Assembly: GCF_038069655.2 (NCBI RefSeq)
Contig: NZ_CP150951.2
Location: 3,188,001 to 3,252,000 of the forward strand
Direction: 5' to 3'
DNA length: 64,000 bases
From: Yoonia sp. BS5-3
GTDB lineage: Bacteria; Pseudomonadota; Alphaproteobacteria; Rhodobacterales; Rhodobacteraceae
The notes below the pieces were generated by a model that saw only the letters and a program-made list of their open reading frames with translations, was not told the origin of the DNA and searched no databases. Numbering within the stretch: the first letter of the stretch is position 1; the number at the start of each line of letters is the position of its first letter. The translations under genes were made by a program, and so were the position numbers. Shown piece after piece: positions 52,827-61,909 of this stretch.

Positions 52827-53699
52827 TTAGCCGCCCAGTTTAGCAACCTCAGCTGCAAAGTCTTCTTCGACCTTCTCGATACCTTCGCCGACAGCGAGAC
52901 GAATGTAGCCAGTAATCGCAACGCCGGCTTCCTTTGCCGCCTGTGCTACAGTCTTTTTGTTATCAATGACGAACTTTTGGTTCATCAGGGTCGATTCCTT
53001 AATGAATTTAGCAACTTGTTTTTCGGACCAGCTTTCAACACCGGCTTCAGATTTACCGGCTTCTTGCGCCTGCCCGACAAACACCGCCTTTTCCCGTGCG
53101 CGCACAGCTGGATCTACGTCGTCTTCTGTCATGCCGATTGGCGGCATCGCTGCGATATGCATCGCAACTTGGCGACCGAACGCTTCGTTGTCGCCGGTCA
53201 TCGCAACCAGAACACCGATATTGCCCATACCGTCAGCGGCAGCATTATGCACATAGTTCACGACTGTACCGCCTTCGATGGCAGCCATGCGGCGAACGGA
53301 CATATTTTCCCCAATGACAGCAACAGCGTCGGTAACCGTCTGTTCGACGGATTTGCCGCCCATATCGGCCGCTTTCAACGCGTCCACATCAGAAACACCC
53401 AAAGCAGTCTGGGCAATGCCAGCAACCATCTTTTGGAAATCTGCGTTTTTGGCCACAAAATCCGTTTCTGAGTTCACCTCAACCGCGACACCTTTGCCGC
53501 CGCTGACGGCCACAGCCACCAGACCTTCGGCAGCCGTACGGCCGGATTTCTTGGCGGCCTTGGCCAGACCTTTGGTGCGAAGCCAATCAACGGCGGCTTC
53601 GATGTTACCGTCGTTCTCTGTCAGCGCCTTTTTGGCGTCCATCATGCCTGCGCCTGTGCTGTCGCGCAGCTCTTTCACCATTGCAGCGGTGATTGCCAT
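52827..53699 (-). CDS. tsf: Translation elongation factor Ts
   Basis: The product has 290 residues from the ATG at 53699, with AGGAG upstream. [20 protein letters not shown] is diagnostic, and [14 protein letters not shown] and the core repeats ([31 protein letters not shown]) are present. It catalyses GDP release from EF-Tu. It lies downstream of rpsB with 75 bases between. Confidence 0.98.
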   Translation of the reverse strand: MAITAAMVKELRDSTGAGMMDAKKALTENDGNIEAAVDWLRTKGLAKAAKKSGRTAAEGLVAVAVSGGKGVAVEVNSETDFVAKNADFQKMVAGIAQTALGVSDVDALKAADMGGKSVEQTVTDAVAVIGENMSVRRMAAIEGGTVVNYVHNAAADGMGNIGVLVAMTGDNEAFGRQVAMHIAAMPPIGMTEDDVDPAVRAREKAVFVGQAQEAGKSEAGVESWSEKQVAKFIKESTLMNQKFVIDNKKTVAQAAKEAGVAITGYIRLAVGEGIEKVEEDFAAEVAKLGG

Positions 53700-53774
53700 G
53701 TTACTTCTCCTAGTGAGAGGAAATTGAATATCTGCGGGCGGGGCTAGCACCCCTACCCGGCTGTTTTGTGACGC

Positions 53775-54554
53775 TTATTCAGCAGCGGCCTCGGCGGCGG
53801 CTTCTTCAGCCACGACTTCTTCTGCCAGCTCTTCCATGGCGCCCATGTCGACACCAGCAGCACCCAGCTGCGCAGTCATACCGTCAAGCGCTGCGCGTGC
53901 AGCCAAATCGGTGTAAAGCGCGATGGCGCGGGCCGCGTCGTCATTGCCTGGGATGATGTAATCAACACCTTCGGGCGAGCAGTTTGTATCCACAACAGCC
54001 ACAACCGGGATACCCAGTTTTTTGGCTTCTGCGATCGCCAGATCTTCTTTGTTCACGTCGATGACGAACAGCAGATCAGGCACACCACCCATTTCACGGA
54101 TACCGCCAAGCGAGGCTTCCAATTTGCCCTGCTCACGCTCCATGCCAAGACGTTCTTTCTTGGTCAGACCACCAAAGCCTGTCTCGGCGGCTTCATCAAT
54201 GGCTTTCAGGCGGTTGATGGATTGCGAAACAGTTTGCCAGTTGGTCAGCGTACCGCCCAACCAGCGGTGGTTCATGTAGAACTGCGCGGATTTCTCAGCG
54301 GCTTCCATGATCGGCTTGGCGGCCTGGCGCTTGGTGCCGACGAACAGAACGCGGCCACCTTTGGCCACTGTGTCGCGGATAACCTGCAGCGCCTGGTCCA
54401 GCAGCGGAACCGTCTGTGTCAGATCCATGATGTGGATGCCGTTGCGCGAGCCGTAGATGTACTGTGACATCTTTGGGTTCCAACGGGCGGTCTGGTGACC
54501 GAAGTGTACGCCTGCTTCAAGCAGCTGACGCATGGTGAACTCAGGAAGAGCCAT
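53775..54554 (-). CDS. rpsB: 30S ribosomal protein S2
   Basis: The product has 259 residues from the ATG at 54554. [51 protein letters not shown] and [20 protein letters not shown] are S2 signatures. The alanine/glutamate-rich tail is usual for alphaproteobacteria. First gene of the rpsB-tsf unit. Confidence 0.98.
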   Translation of the reverse strand: MALPEFTMRQLLEAGVHFGHQTARWNPKMSQYIYGSRNGIHIMDLTQTVPLLDQALQVIRDTVAKGGRVLFVGTKRQAAKPIMEAAEKSAQFYMNHRWLGGTLTNWQTVSQSINRLKAIDEAAETGFGGLTKKERLGMEREQGKLEASLGGIREMGGVPDLLFVIDVNKEDLAIAEAKKLGIPVVAVVDTNCSPEGVDYIIPGNDDAARAIALYTDLAARAALDGMTAQLGAAGVDMGAMEELAEEVVAEEAAAEAAAE

Positions 54555-54720
54555 GTCGTTTTCCTTTTCCGGTTTCAAGCCTCAGCGGGGGAAAGATCCC
54601 GGATGAATTCCGGGACAACCGTTGGACCCTTTGGGATGTCTCCCCATCGGACCCGCCCCCGCCTGCGGGATTAAGTGAGCGCGCTATACCCAGCGTTTTT
54701 GTTTGTTGCAAGCGTTCAGA

Positions 54721-54752
54721 CGCCTCCGGCGGGAGTATTTTGGGCAAAATGA
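54721..54752 (+). repeat. Rhodobacteraceae-type intergenic element
   Basis: The string CGCCTCCGGCGGGAGTATTT followed by TGGGCAAAATGA is, from memory, a very common intergenic element in Rhodobacteraceae genomes. Only one copy is in this window. It supports the taxonomic call. Confidence 0.55.
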
Positions 54753-54776
54753 TAAAGTATTTTACAAAAGGCCCTG

Positions 54777-56093
54777 TTACAGCGCCCAATAGGCCGCTGT
54801 AACGGCGATAAGGCTGGAACAGGGGATCACGATAAAGCGGCTGTATGCCCGCACCTGATTGCGCATTTGAATCGACACAATGCTGCAGACAGAAGCGAAG
54901 GCAATCGCAAGAGCAAGAAGCAGCGCCCCATTGTTCAGAAAAGACACCGGCACCAAAAGATCAGTTGGTTCTGAACTGCGTTGTAGGACCGCCATCAACA
55001 GTCCCAGTCCGAGAGTGACCCCATAAACGATGGTGCCACGCATTGGCACATCAGCGCCCGCATGGATGCGTAGGGCCAGCCACAGAAACAGAAAGCTTGC
55101 TGAAAGAATTGTAAGCGCCGCAATTTGCGTTCCAAGGAGAAAGCCAATCACAGCTGCGATAAATTGGCCGTCTGGCACGCCAATTTGCGCAAGATCAGCC
55201 CCGAGAGCCAGCCCATGCATCAGCCCGAATGCGACGACAAGCGCGGATTGCAAAGCACTGGCGCCTCGGCCCCAGATCGCTTGGATTGCGATGATAATGA
55301 CAGATGCCGTCATAACAGCTTCAACCAAGCTTTCAGAAAGCGCCAGAAACCCCGAAGCTGCCAGTACAACCGTCACTGCAGTTCCAGACCCAAAAAACGC
55401 GATCTGCATCAGAAGCGCCCGGGGCTGCGTTGTTAGAAAGAAGAGGCCTAGCACGAACAGGATATGCTCAAGCCCGAGCGGAATAACTTGATCAAAGCCA
55501 ACGGTAATATAGGCAATGAATGCTGCCATACCTGTGCCGGGACCGCCGCCAGTTAGACTGATCGGCGCCGACAAGCCACCGCCCACAAGCGTGCCGTCAA
55601 AGGGTGTCGGTACGTCTTGTTGACGCAAAACAAGCATCCCAAATGTCGAATCCCAACCGATTTGAACGCTGTTGGCCCCCTCGGGCAGGGCAGCGCTAAA
55701 CTGAAAGACCGAGTTGCGAACAAGTTCCACGTCACCCACCGGATCAACTGTCACGCTTTCCAAAATGGGGGTTAGCGGCACACCATCGGCAACCACGGTA
55801 ATACCAGCAGCCATTTCGGGCCAGAAATCGGTAAACGCCTCTTCAAGCGCTTGCGGCTCTAACGCGCGTAATTGATCATAAATCGGGGCCTCAACCGCCT
55901 GATCTGTGTGCGCAGTTTGGGCCAGATCTATTCCGGCGACAAAGCTTTCGATATTCCCAGAGATATCAAAAACAACGCGATCATCGACCACGCGCATATC
56001 ACCAATCGTTGGAAAGACCTCATGCGCTTGCGCCCCAGACAGCATAACCGAACAGAGCAGGATCGTGCTTGACAACAGGCGGTGGACGGCCAC
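54777..56093 (-). CDS. HupE/UreJ-family membrane protein
   Basis: The product has 438 residues from a GTG at 56093; longer starts would overlap the divergent gene. A signal peptide ends at GAQA-HEVFPT. A periplasmic beta-rich domain of about 190 residues is followed by six or more helices. GFDQVIPLGLEHILFVLGLFF carries the HupE/UreJ_2 histidine motif, and FGLMHGLALGADLAQ follows. Members may transport nickel or cobalt, but this long subgroup is uncharacterised. It is divergent from the DUF4198 gene. Confidence 0.8.
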   Translation of the reverse strand: MAVHRLLSSTILLCSVMLSGAQAHEVFPTIGDMRVVDDRVVFDISGNIESFVAGIDLAQTAHTDQAVEAPIYDQLRALEPQALEEAFTDFWPEMAAGITVVADGVPLTPILESVTVDPVGDVELVRNSVFQFSAALPEGANSVQIGWDSTFGMLVLRQQDVPTPFDGTLVGGGLSAPISLTGGGPGTGMAAFIAYITVGFDQVIPLGLEHILFVLGLFFLTTQPRALLMQIAFFGSGTAVTVVLAASGFLALSESLVEAVMTASVIIIAIQAIWGRGASALQSALVVAFGLMHGLALGADLAQIGVPDGQFIAAVIGFLLGTQIAALTILSASFLFLWLALRIHAGADVPMRGTIVYGVTLGLGLLMAVLQRSSEPTDLLVPVSFLNNGALLLALAIAFASVCSIVSIQMRNQVRAYSRFIVIPCSSLIAVTAAYWAL

Positions 56094-56121
56094 CTTTAGC
56101 TCAGCAAAAAAGGAAACGGAT

Positions 56122-56931
56122 ATGCGCATTCTCGCCCTCATTCTCGGCCTGATCACCGCCCCTGCGGCGGCACATGAGTTCTGGATTGAACCAATTGCCT
56201 ATCAGATCGCGCCGGACCGTACGCTTGAGGCGCATCTTGTCAATGGGCAGGAATTTGCAGGCACCCGCATTGCATATTTCCCCGGCCGGTTCGTGAATTT
56301 CGTGCTATTTTCTGGCGAAGAGGCCGCTCGCGTTCAAGGACGTCCCGGGGACACACCTGCCCTGAACCAAGCCCCACTTAATGAGGGGTTGCATATCGCA
56401 GCTTATCAATCACGCAATGAAACGGTTGGCTACGAAACATGGGAGAAATTTCAGACTTTCGTCGATCACAAGGATTTTGGCGATGTTCTTAGCTTGCATC
56501 AGGCCCGTGGACTGCCCGAAGCTGATTTTGAAGAGGTCTATGGTCGTTACGTCAAAACACTGATTGGTGTAGGCCACAGCGCTGGCGCAGACCGCAGAGT
56601 CGGGCTTGAGACTGAAATTGTCGCGCTAAACAACCCATACACGGACGATCTGTCGGACGGTTTTTCCGTACAGGTCCATTATCGAAACCAATTGCGGGCC
56701 GACACACAAGTCGAAGTCTTCAGCAAAGCACCCGATTACAGCGTGACCATCGCATTGTATCGCACCAATGCTGAAGGTATCGCCACATTCCCTGTTGAGC
56801 CGGGCCATGAATATATGGTCGACGCGGTTGTCTTGCGGGAACCCAGTGCTGAGCTTGCCAGCGAAACCGGCGCAGTGTGGCAATCGCTTTGGGCGAACCT
56901 GACATTTGCTGTGCCCGACCGAGGGAACTGA
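56122..56931 (+). CDS. Periplasmic DUF4198-family protein
   Basis: The product has 269 residues from ATG 56122, with AAGGAAA upstream. The signal peptide ends AAA-HEFWIEP, and the HEFW motif after cleavage could bind metal. The rest is beta-rich with a carboxypeptidase-regulatory-like end (VEVFSKAPDYSV ... EGIATFPVEPGHEYMVDAVV). DUF4198 proteins are often next to metal-uptake genes, which fits the divergent HupE/UreJ gene. Confidence 0.8.
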   Translation: MRILALILGLITAPAAAHEFWIEPIAYQIAPDRTLEAHLVNGQEFAGTRIAYFPGRFVNFVLFSGEEAARVQGRPGDTPALNQAPLNEGLHIAAYQSRNETVGYETWEKFQTFVDHKDFGDVLSLHQARGLPEADFEEVYGRYVKTLIGVGHSAGADRRVGLETEIVALNNPYTDDLSDGFSVQVHYRNQLRADTQVEVFSKAPDYSVTIALYRTNAEGIATFPVEPGHEYMVDAVVLREPSAELASETGAVWQSLWANLTFAVPDRGN

Positions 56932-56937
56932 CGACTT

Positions 56938-57150
56938 ATGACTGCGCCACAGATGGTCCAGCCGACCCAATTGACGGTTCATGATTTAGTCAAGGACGAA
57001 CAACCCTATTTGGGGGTTGGCTTTACGTGCAAATGGGACCGTGAACATGGCTTAGGCGTCTTGATGCATGGTGCCCTCTGCGTCGAAGTTGGCGGCGCTG
57101 ATACGGCATTTCTAGGGTGGATTGCCCGGCGCCATGCAGAGGCGCGCTAA
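56938..57150 (+). CDS. Small conserved hypothetical protein (DUF6985-like)
   Basis: The product has 70 residues, six bases after the DUF4198 gene. FTCKWDREHGLGVLMHGALC and VEVGGADTAFLGW resemble the conserved core of DUF6985-type proteins. It is probably in the same operon. Function unknown. Confidence 0.6.
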   Translation: MTAPQMVQPTQLTVHDLVKDEQPYLGVGFTCKWDREHGLGVLMHGALCVEVGGADTAFLGWIARRHAEAR

Positions 57151-57234
57151 AGCAGAAGACAAGCACATGTGAAATTCCACGAAAGGGTGCATTATCAGAT
57201 TGCCCTTCGCCTGCCCCTACGCCAAAACGCGACT

Positions 57235-58128
57235 ATGAAAGACACGGCAGACATTCTTTGTATCGGCTCGGTCCTTTGGGACGTCATTGGACGCACGGCC
57301 AGTCACATGCGGGTCGGCTCGGACGTACCCGGGCGCATTACGCGCCTGCCTGGTGGGGTGGCGATGAATATCGCCATGACGCTGCGCCGCTTTGGAATGT
57401 CCCCTGCCCTGCTGACAGCTGTGGGCCAGGATGCTGAGGGCAATGAGCTGATCGCTGAAGCTGAACGGATGGGAATGATCTGTGATCACATTTACCGATC
57501 CGAGGATTTGCCGACGGATGTTTATATGGCAATCGAAGGTGCCAACGGGCTGATTGCGGCCATTGCAGACGCGCATTCGCTTGAAGCTGCTGGCGCAAAA
57601 ATCCTGCGCGCGCTTGAAGATGGGGCGCTGGGCACAGCTAAACAACCTTTTGACGGGCCGATTGCATTGGACGGGAACCTCACGGTTGAGCTGTTACAAG
57701 ATATCGCCAAATCACCGCTGTTTCGGGCGGCTGACCTTCGGGTTGCGCCTGCCTCGCCGGGCAAGGCTGAACGTCTTCTTGCTCTGATCGATCATCCATC
57801 TGCAACATTTTATGTAAATATTGAAGAGGCTGGACTGCTTTGCCAGACCCGGTTTGACAGCTCGGCCGCTGGCGCCGCCGGGTTGATCGCGCGCGGGGCG
57901 CATCGCGTGCTTGTCACCGATGGCGGAAACGCGGCCTCCGAAGGCACCGCCGGTGACATTATCACGCAAACCCCGCCATCCGTTATGGTGACACGGGTGA
58001 CCGGCGCGGGCGACACGTTCATGGCAGGGCATATCGCGTCCGAAGCACAAGGTATGGATCGAAGCGCGGCCCTTCACCGCGCATTACAAGCCGCCGCAAC
58101 TTATGTATCCGGAGAAACACCTTTATGA
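57235..58128 (+). CDS. psuK: PfkB-family kinase, likely pseudouridine kinase
   Basis: The product has 297 residues from ATG 57235. ILCIGSVLWDVIG and LPGGVAMNIAMTLRRFGM are the PfkB start. The catalytic GAGDTFMAGH is in the C-terminal ATP/anion-hole motif. Its TGA overlaps the start of psuG, which makes pseudouridine the likely substrate. Confidence 0.88.
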   Translation: MKDTADILCIGSVLWDVIGRTASHMRVGSDVPGRITRLPGGVAMNIAMTLRRFGMSPALLTAVGQDAEGNELIAEAERMGMICDHIYRSEDLPTDVYMAIEGANGLIAAIADAHSLEAAGAKILRALEDGALGTAKQPFDGPIALDGNLTVELLQDIAKSPLFRAADLRVAPASPGKAERLLALIDHPSATFYVNIEEAGLLCQTRFDSSAAGAAGLIARGAHRVLVTDGGNAASEGTAGDIITQTPPSVMVTRVTGAGDTFMAGHIASEAQGMDRSAALHRALQAAATYVSGETPL

Positions 58129-59030
58129 TCCCTATCGCGTATAGCACCGAAGTTGCCGAAGCCCGTAAGAACGGGACCGCAATCGTGGCTTTGGAAAGCA
58201 CGATCATCACCCATGGGATGCCATTCCCGCAGAATGTTGACACAGCGCGACTGGTAGAAAATGACATTCGTGCTGCTGGCGCGACACCGGCGACCATTGC
58301 TGTGCTTGACGGTCAATTGCATGTCGGGCTTGAGGACATTGCGCTGGACGCCTTGGGCCAGGCACAGAATGTATCCAAGCTGTCGCGCGCTGATTTTGCA
58401 GCCTGCATTGCGCAAGGTGGCACCGGATCCACGACCGTCGCAGCGACCATGATTGCCGCGCATCTGGCTGGCATTGACGTGTTTGCGACTGGCGGGATCG
58501 GCGGCGTGCATAGGGGCGCGGAGCTAAGCTTTGATATCTCTGCCGACCTTCAAGAGCTGGCACAAACGCCCGTCATCGTCGTGGCAGCGGGGGCAAAAGC
58601 GATTCTTGACCTGCCAAAAACCTTCGAAGTTCTCGAAACACTTGGCGTTCCGGTGATTGCTTATGGGCAAGATGTCTTGCCTGCCTTTTGGTCCGCCCAA
58701 ACTGATATGGCCGCGCCGCTGCGCATGGACAGCGCAGATGAGATCGCAACGGCCCAAAAGACACGGACGGCGATGGGGCTTCGGGGTGGGCAATTGGTCA
58801 CAAACCCGATCCCGCAACAAGATGAAATTCCGGCGGAGACGCTCGCGCCAATTATTGCGCAGGCTTTGAGTGAGGCTGACGCGCGGGGAATCAGCAGCAA
58901 AGACGTGACGCCATTCCTGCTGGGGCGCATTTTTGAGCTAACAGAAGGCCGGTCCCTGACCGCGAATATTGCCCTGGTACGCAATAACGCGCGGCTTGCT
59001 GCACAAATAGCCATCGCTATGATGAAATAG
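58125..59030 (+). CDS. psuG: Pseudouridine-5'-phosphate glycosidase
   Basis: The product has 301 residues. ALESTIITHGMPFPQNV, GGTGSTTVAATMIAAHLAGI and FATGGIGGVHRGAE are diagnostic PsuG motifs, as are FWSAQTD and NPIPQQDEIP. It splits pseudouridine 5'-phosphate to uracil and ribose 5-phosphate, the second step after PsuK. Confidence 0.96.
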   Translation: MIPIAYSTEVAEARKNGTAIVALESTIITHGMPFPQNVDTARLVENDIRAAGATPATIAVLDGQLHVGLEDIALDALGQAQNVSKLSRADFAACIAQGGTGSTTVAATMIAAHLAGIDVFATGGIGGVHRGAELSFDISADLQELAQTPVIVVAAGAKAILDLPKTFEVLETLGVPVIAYGQDVLPAFWSAQTDMAAPLRMDSADEIATAQKTRTAMGLRGGQLVTNPIPQQDEIPAETLAPIIAQALSEADARGISSKDVTPFLLGRIFELTEGRSLTANIALVRNNARLAAQIAIAMMK

Positions 59031-59110
59031 TGTGCCCATATCTGCACTGCGCCTTGCCGCTAAGGGGGGCAGTACATAGATGATACGCAGCGACATTTCG
59101 GACGAATTTG

Positions 59111-59845
59111 ATGATTGATCCACAGCATGAAGACAGCAAGCGGCGCGGCAAGCCCGGCATTATCGCGCGGCTGCGCAGCAATTTTCTGGCAGGGTTGATC
59201 ATTGTCGCACCGATTGGGCTGACGCTTTGGCTGATCTGGACGGTGGTTGGATGGGTCGATAGCTGGGTCTGGCCCTTTGTGCCTGACGCCTACCAACCAA
59301 CGGCACTGTTAAACCGGATCTTGAACCGGGAGCCAGGCAATGAAATCACCGTGAACGTCCGTGGCGTGGGCGTGGTGATCTTCTTAGTGTTCACCGTCCT
59401 CGTCGGTTGGGTCGGTAAAGGGCTGATCGGCAAGTCATTTTTGGGCATGGGCGAGCGGTTTGTCGATCGGATGCCGATTGTGCGGTCGGTCTATAACGCG
59501 GCCAAGCAAATTGCGGAAACGGTGTTTTCGCAGCGCGATACCTCTTTCGACAAGGCCTGTCTTGTCGAATATCCAAGACGCGGCGCCTGGGCCATCGCCT
59601 TTATATCAACCAATGCCAAGGCCGAGATTGACGCAAAACTCAACGATGGCGAAACGATCGTGACGGTATTTCTGCCAACAACCCCCAACCCGACCTCAGG
59701 TTTCCTGCTCTTCCTCCCAGCAAGCGATGTGAAAGTGCTGGATATGTCGGTTGAGGATGCAGCCAAATTGGTGATTTCGGCAGGGCTTGTTTACCCGAAC
59801 GGGGCAGAACCGAACGGCACTGATACACAGACTTCGCCTAACTGA
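59111..59845 (+). CDS. DUF502 family membrane protein
   Basis: The product has 244 residues from ATG 59111. Two helices are visible, about 22-45 (LAGLIIVAPIGLTLWLIW) and 85-105. PIVRSVYNAAKQIAETVF and FLPTTPNPTSGFLLFLP are the conserved DUF502 motifs. Function unknown in the family. Its end overlaps the convergent patatin gene by eight bases. Confidence 0.92.
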   Translation: MIDPQHEDSKRRGKPGIIARLRSNFLAGLIIVAPIGLTLWLIWTVVGWVDSWVWPFVPDAYQPTALLNRILNREPGNEITVNVRGVGVVIFLVFTVLVGWVGKGLIGKSFLGMGERFVDRMPIVRSVYNAAKQIAETVFSQRDTSFDKACLVEYPRRGAWAIAFISTNAKAEIDAKLNDGETIVTVFLPTTPNPTSGFLLFLPASDVKVLDMSVEDAAKLVISAGLVYPNGAEPNGTDTQTSPN

Positions 59846-60869
59846 ACATCTCGGCCAAATCGACAGTACTTTGTTTGCCCAGATCATCCTTGTGATCGTG
59901 CAAAAATCGGTCCGCTGCGGCCTGCCCTGCTTCTTTCAGCCGCGCCAGGATAACCGGTGTAGGTATAGATTTAGTGGCAACATTCAACGTATTCATTAGA
60001 TCATCATCCGCGATCATATGAACAAGCACATCCTTCATCTTACCCTGTTGGATCGTATCATCAGCAATGAGGCGTTTGACAAATGCAATGGCGCGCAGTT
60101 CGCGTAGCAATGAGCTGTTAAAGCTGATCTCATTAATGCGGTTCTGGATTGACTGACTGTCCGTCGGCAAGGCTTCGCGATAGAGCGGGTTGATGTTCAC
60201 GATCAGAACATCATCCGGTAAGTTGCTGGCAAACAAAGGATAAAGCGCCGGGTTACCGGTATAGCCACCATCCCAAAATGCCTCAACCTGTCCCGTTTTC
60301 GGGTCCGCGAATTCGACCGCCTGAAACAGGCTTGGTAAACAGGCCGAAGCCATGATCACCTCGGGCATGATCTCATCTTCGGTGAAGACCCGGATTTTGC
60401 CGGAACGGACATTGGTTGCGCAGATATGCAGATCGGGCCCTTCGCTTGCGCAGACCGCATCATATTTGAATTCATTCACAATACGTTCCAGCGGATTGCG
60501 CATCGTGGGCCCATACACATAGGGCGACATCAGGCGAGTGGTCAGATCAAAGGCAGAGTAAAGCGGCGAATATTCCAGGGCCTTGGCCCAAATTTCGGCC
60601 GTTGGGGTCAGCGCACCCATCCATGGCGTAAACATCGGGTCAGTGATGGCGCCAATTTGTGTCCAAAGCCAATCAAGGTTTTCAATCGCCCCGGCACGAC
60701 CATTGGCCACCCACCCCGATTTTAAGGCCGCTGCGTTCATGGCCCCAGCGGAGGTCCCCGAAATGGCTGCAAAGTTGATATCATCATCCTGCAATAAGCG
60801 GCACAAAACGCCCCACGTAAACGCACCGTGGGCGCCGCCGCCTTGCAAAGCCAGATTGATATTGATCAA
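59838..60869 (-). CDS. Patatin-like phospholipase
   Basis: The product has 343 residues from a TTG at 60869 that overlaps the expected stop of hbdH (TTGA). Upstream GTG codons inside hbdH are less likely. LALQGGGAHGAFTWGVL is the oxyanion loop, ISGTSAGAMNAA the GxSxG nucleophile, and DGGYTGNPALYP carries the catalytic Asp. It is expected to hydrolyse acyl esters. Pairing with hydroxybutyrate dehydrogenase suggests a role in polyhydroxybutyrate or lipid turnover. Confidence 0.9.
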   Translation of the reverse strand: MININLALQGGGAHGAFTWGVLCRLLQDDDINFAAISGTSAGAMNAAALKSGWVANGRAGAIENLDWLWTQIGAITDPMFTPWMGALTPTAEIWAKALEYSPLYSAFDLTTRLMSPYVYGPTMRNPLERIVNEFKYDAVCASEGPDLHICATNVRSGKIRVFTEDEIMPEVIMASACLPSLFQAVEFADPKTGQVEAFWDGGYTGNPALYPLFASNLPDDVLIVNINPLYREALPTDSQSIQNRINEISFNSSLLRELRAIAFVKRLIADDTIQQGKMKDVLVHMIADDDLMNTLNVATKSIPTPVILARLKEAGQAAADRFLHDHKDDLGKQSTVDLAEMFS

Positions 60870-61638
60870 AGCGCGGTCCACCCCCGTCAACACTGATGGT
60901 GGTGCCGGTCACTTGGGCCGCCGCATCCGAGCAAAGATAAACCGCAGTGCCGCCTAATTGCTCGACCGTGGCAAATTCTTTGGATGGCTGACGCTCAAGC
61001 ATGACGTTTTTGATCACATCCTCGCGGGACATGTCATATTCTTTCATCGTATCAGGGATTTGCGACTCGACCAGCGGTGTCAGCACATAGCCTGGGCAGA
61101 TCGCATTACATGTGATCGGCTCTTGGGCTGTCTCTAGGCCAAGCGTTTTGGTCAGGCCAACAATCCCATGTTTCGCGGCGACATAAGCCGACTTGTAGGG
61201 TGATGCCGTCAAACCATGGGCCGATGCGATATTGATGATCCGGCCCCATCCGCGTTCGCGCATGCCGGTCACCGCCGCCGCTGCCGTATGAAAGGCCGAG
61301 GACAGATTGATTGCGATGATGGCATCCCATTTGGCTGCGGGAAATTCTTCAACAGGGGCAACATGTTGAATACCCGCGTTATTCACCAAAATATCGCAAC
61401 CACCTGCGGCAACGATCAGCCTGCGGCAATCATCTGATTTCGACATATCTGCCTGCACGTATTTGGCATCGACGCCGGTCACATCCGCAATTTCAGCAGC
61501 CAATGCGTGGTCCTCGGGGGTATCGGTGTAGGAATTCAGCACCACATTTGCGCCCGCCTTGGCTAGTTCCCGCGCGACACCCAGCCCAATGCCGGAGTTT
61601 GATCCGGTAATCACAGCGGTTTTTCCTGTAAGATGCAT
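60866..61638 (-). CDS. 3-hydroxybutyrate dehydrogenase, 3' end frameshifted
   Basis: An SDR enzyme: KTAVITGSNSGIGLGVAREL, NNAGIQHVAPVEEF and the YVAAKHGIVGL active site are clear, and ICPGYVLTPLVESQIP is typical of HbdH. Family members end VDGGWTAL or similar at about 257 residues. Here a run of five Gs after the GAC codon (60880s) puts the frame out by one. The raw reading then runs on to 60784 with an unrelated basic tail, inside the patatin gene. With one extra G the sequence reads Gly-Gly-Trp-Thr-Ala-Leu-stop, ending at 60866. It is either a real deletion or a homopolymer error. The coordinates given assume the corrected end. Confidence 0.85.
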
Positions 61639-61719
61639 AATCGCCCTCCGATTCTTTTGCGTTGCGACTCAGTCTATATGCTGCAACTGCAAATGCCACG
61701 CTGTGCGTCAAATCGCCCA

Positions 61720-61747
61720 TAAAAAAACGCCCGCACAAGGCGGGCGT
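61720..61747 (-). terminator. Rho-independent terminator on the minus strand, upstream of hbdH
   Basis: CGCCCGC (61728-61734) pairs with GCGGGCG (61740-61746), and on the minus strand the stem is followed by at least seven Ts. It stands before hbdH, not after a gene, so it must end a separate short transcript or attenuate hbdH transcription. Confidence 0.75.
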
Positions 61748-61795
61748 GAAGTTATTGAGGCAGGTTTCATACAGGCAAGAAACCTATCGAGCAGT
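61721..61795 (-). ncRNA. Candidate small RNA of about 75 nt
   Basis: A sigma-70 promoter (61802-61830) points at this stretch and a rho-independent terminator closes it. Inside, AGGTTTC and GAAACCT form a second perfect stem-loop with loop TTGCCTGTAT. There is no plausible coding frame of this size. It would be a trans-acting small RNA or a leader that terminates before hbdH. No known family is recognised. Confidence 0.5.
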
Positions 61796-61801
61796 GACCC
61801 T

Positions 61802-61830
61802 TTTATAAGCAATCCGTCGCGCGCGTCCAA
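61802..61830 (-). promoter_or_regulatory. Consensus-like sigma-70 promoter
   Basis: On the minus strand TTGGAC (61825-61830) and TATAAA (61802-61807) are separated by exactly 17 bases. The expected start is near 61795. It drives the small-RNA candidate. Confidence 0.6.
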
Positions 61831-61909
61831 GCTAAAAGTTTGAAAAGGTTGAAAACCCTGATTACCATCAGGTTCAAATGAACAAACAATCAGCAGGGGG
61901 CACGAAAAA

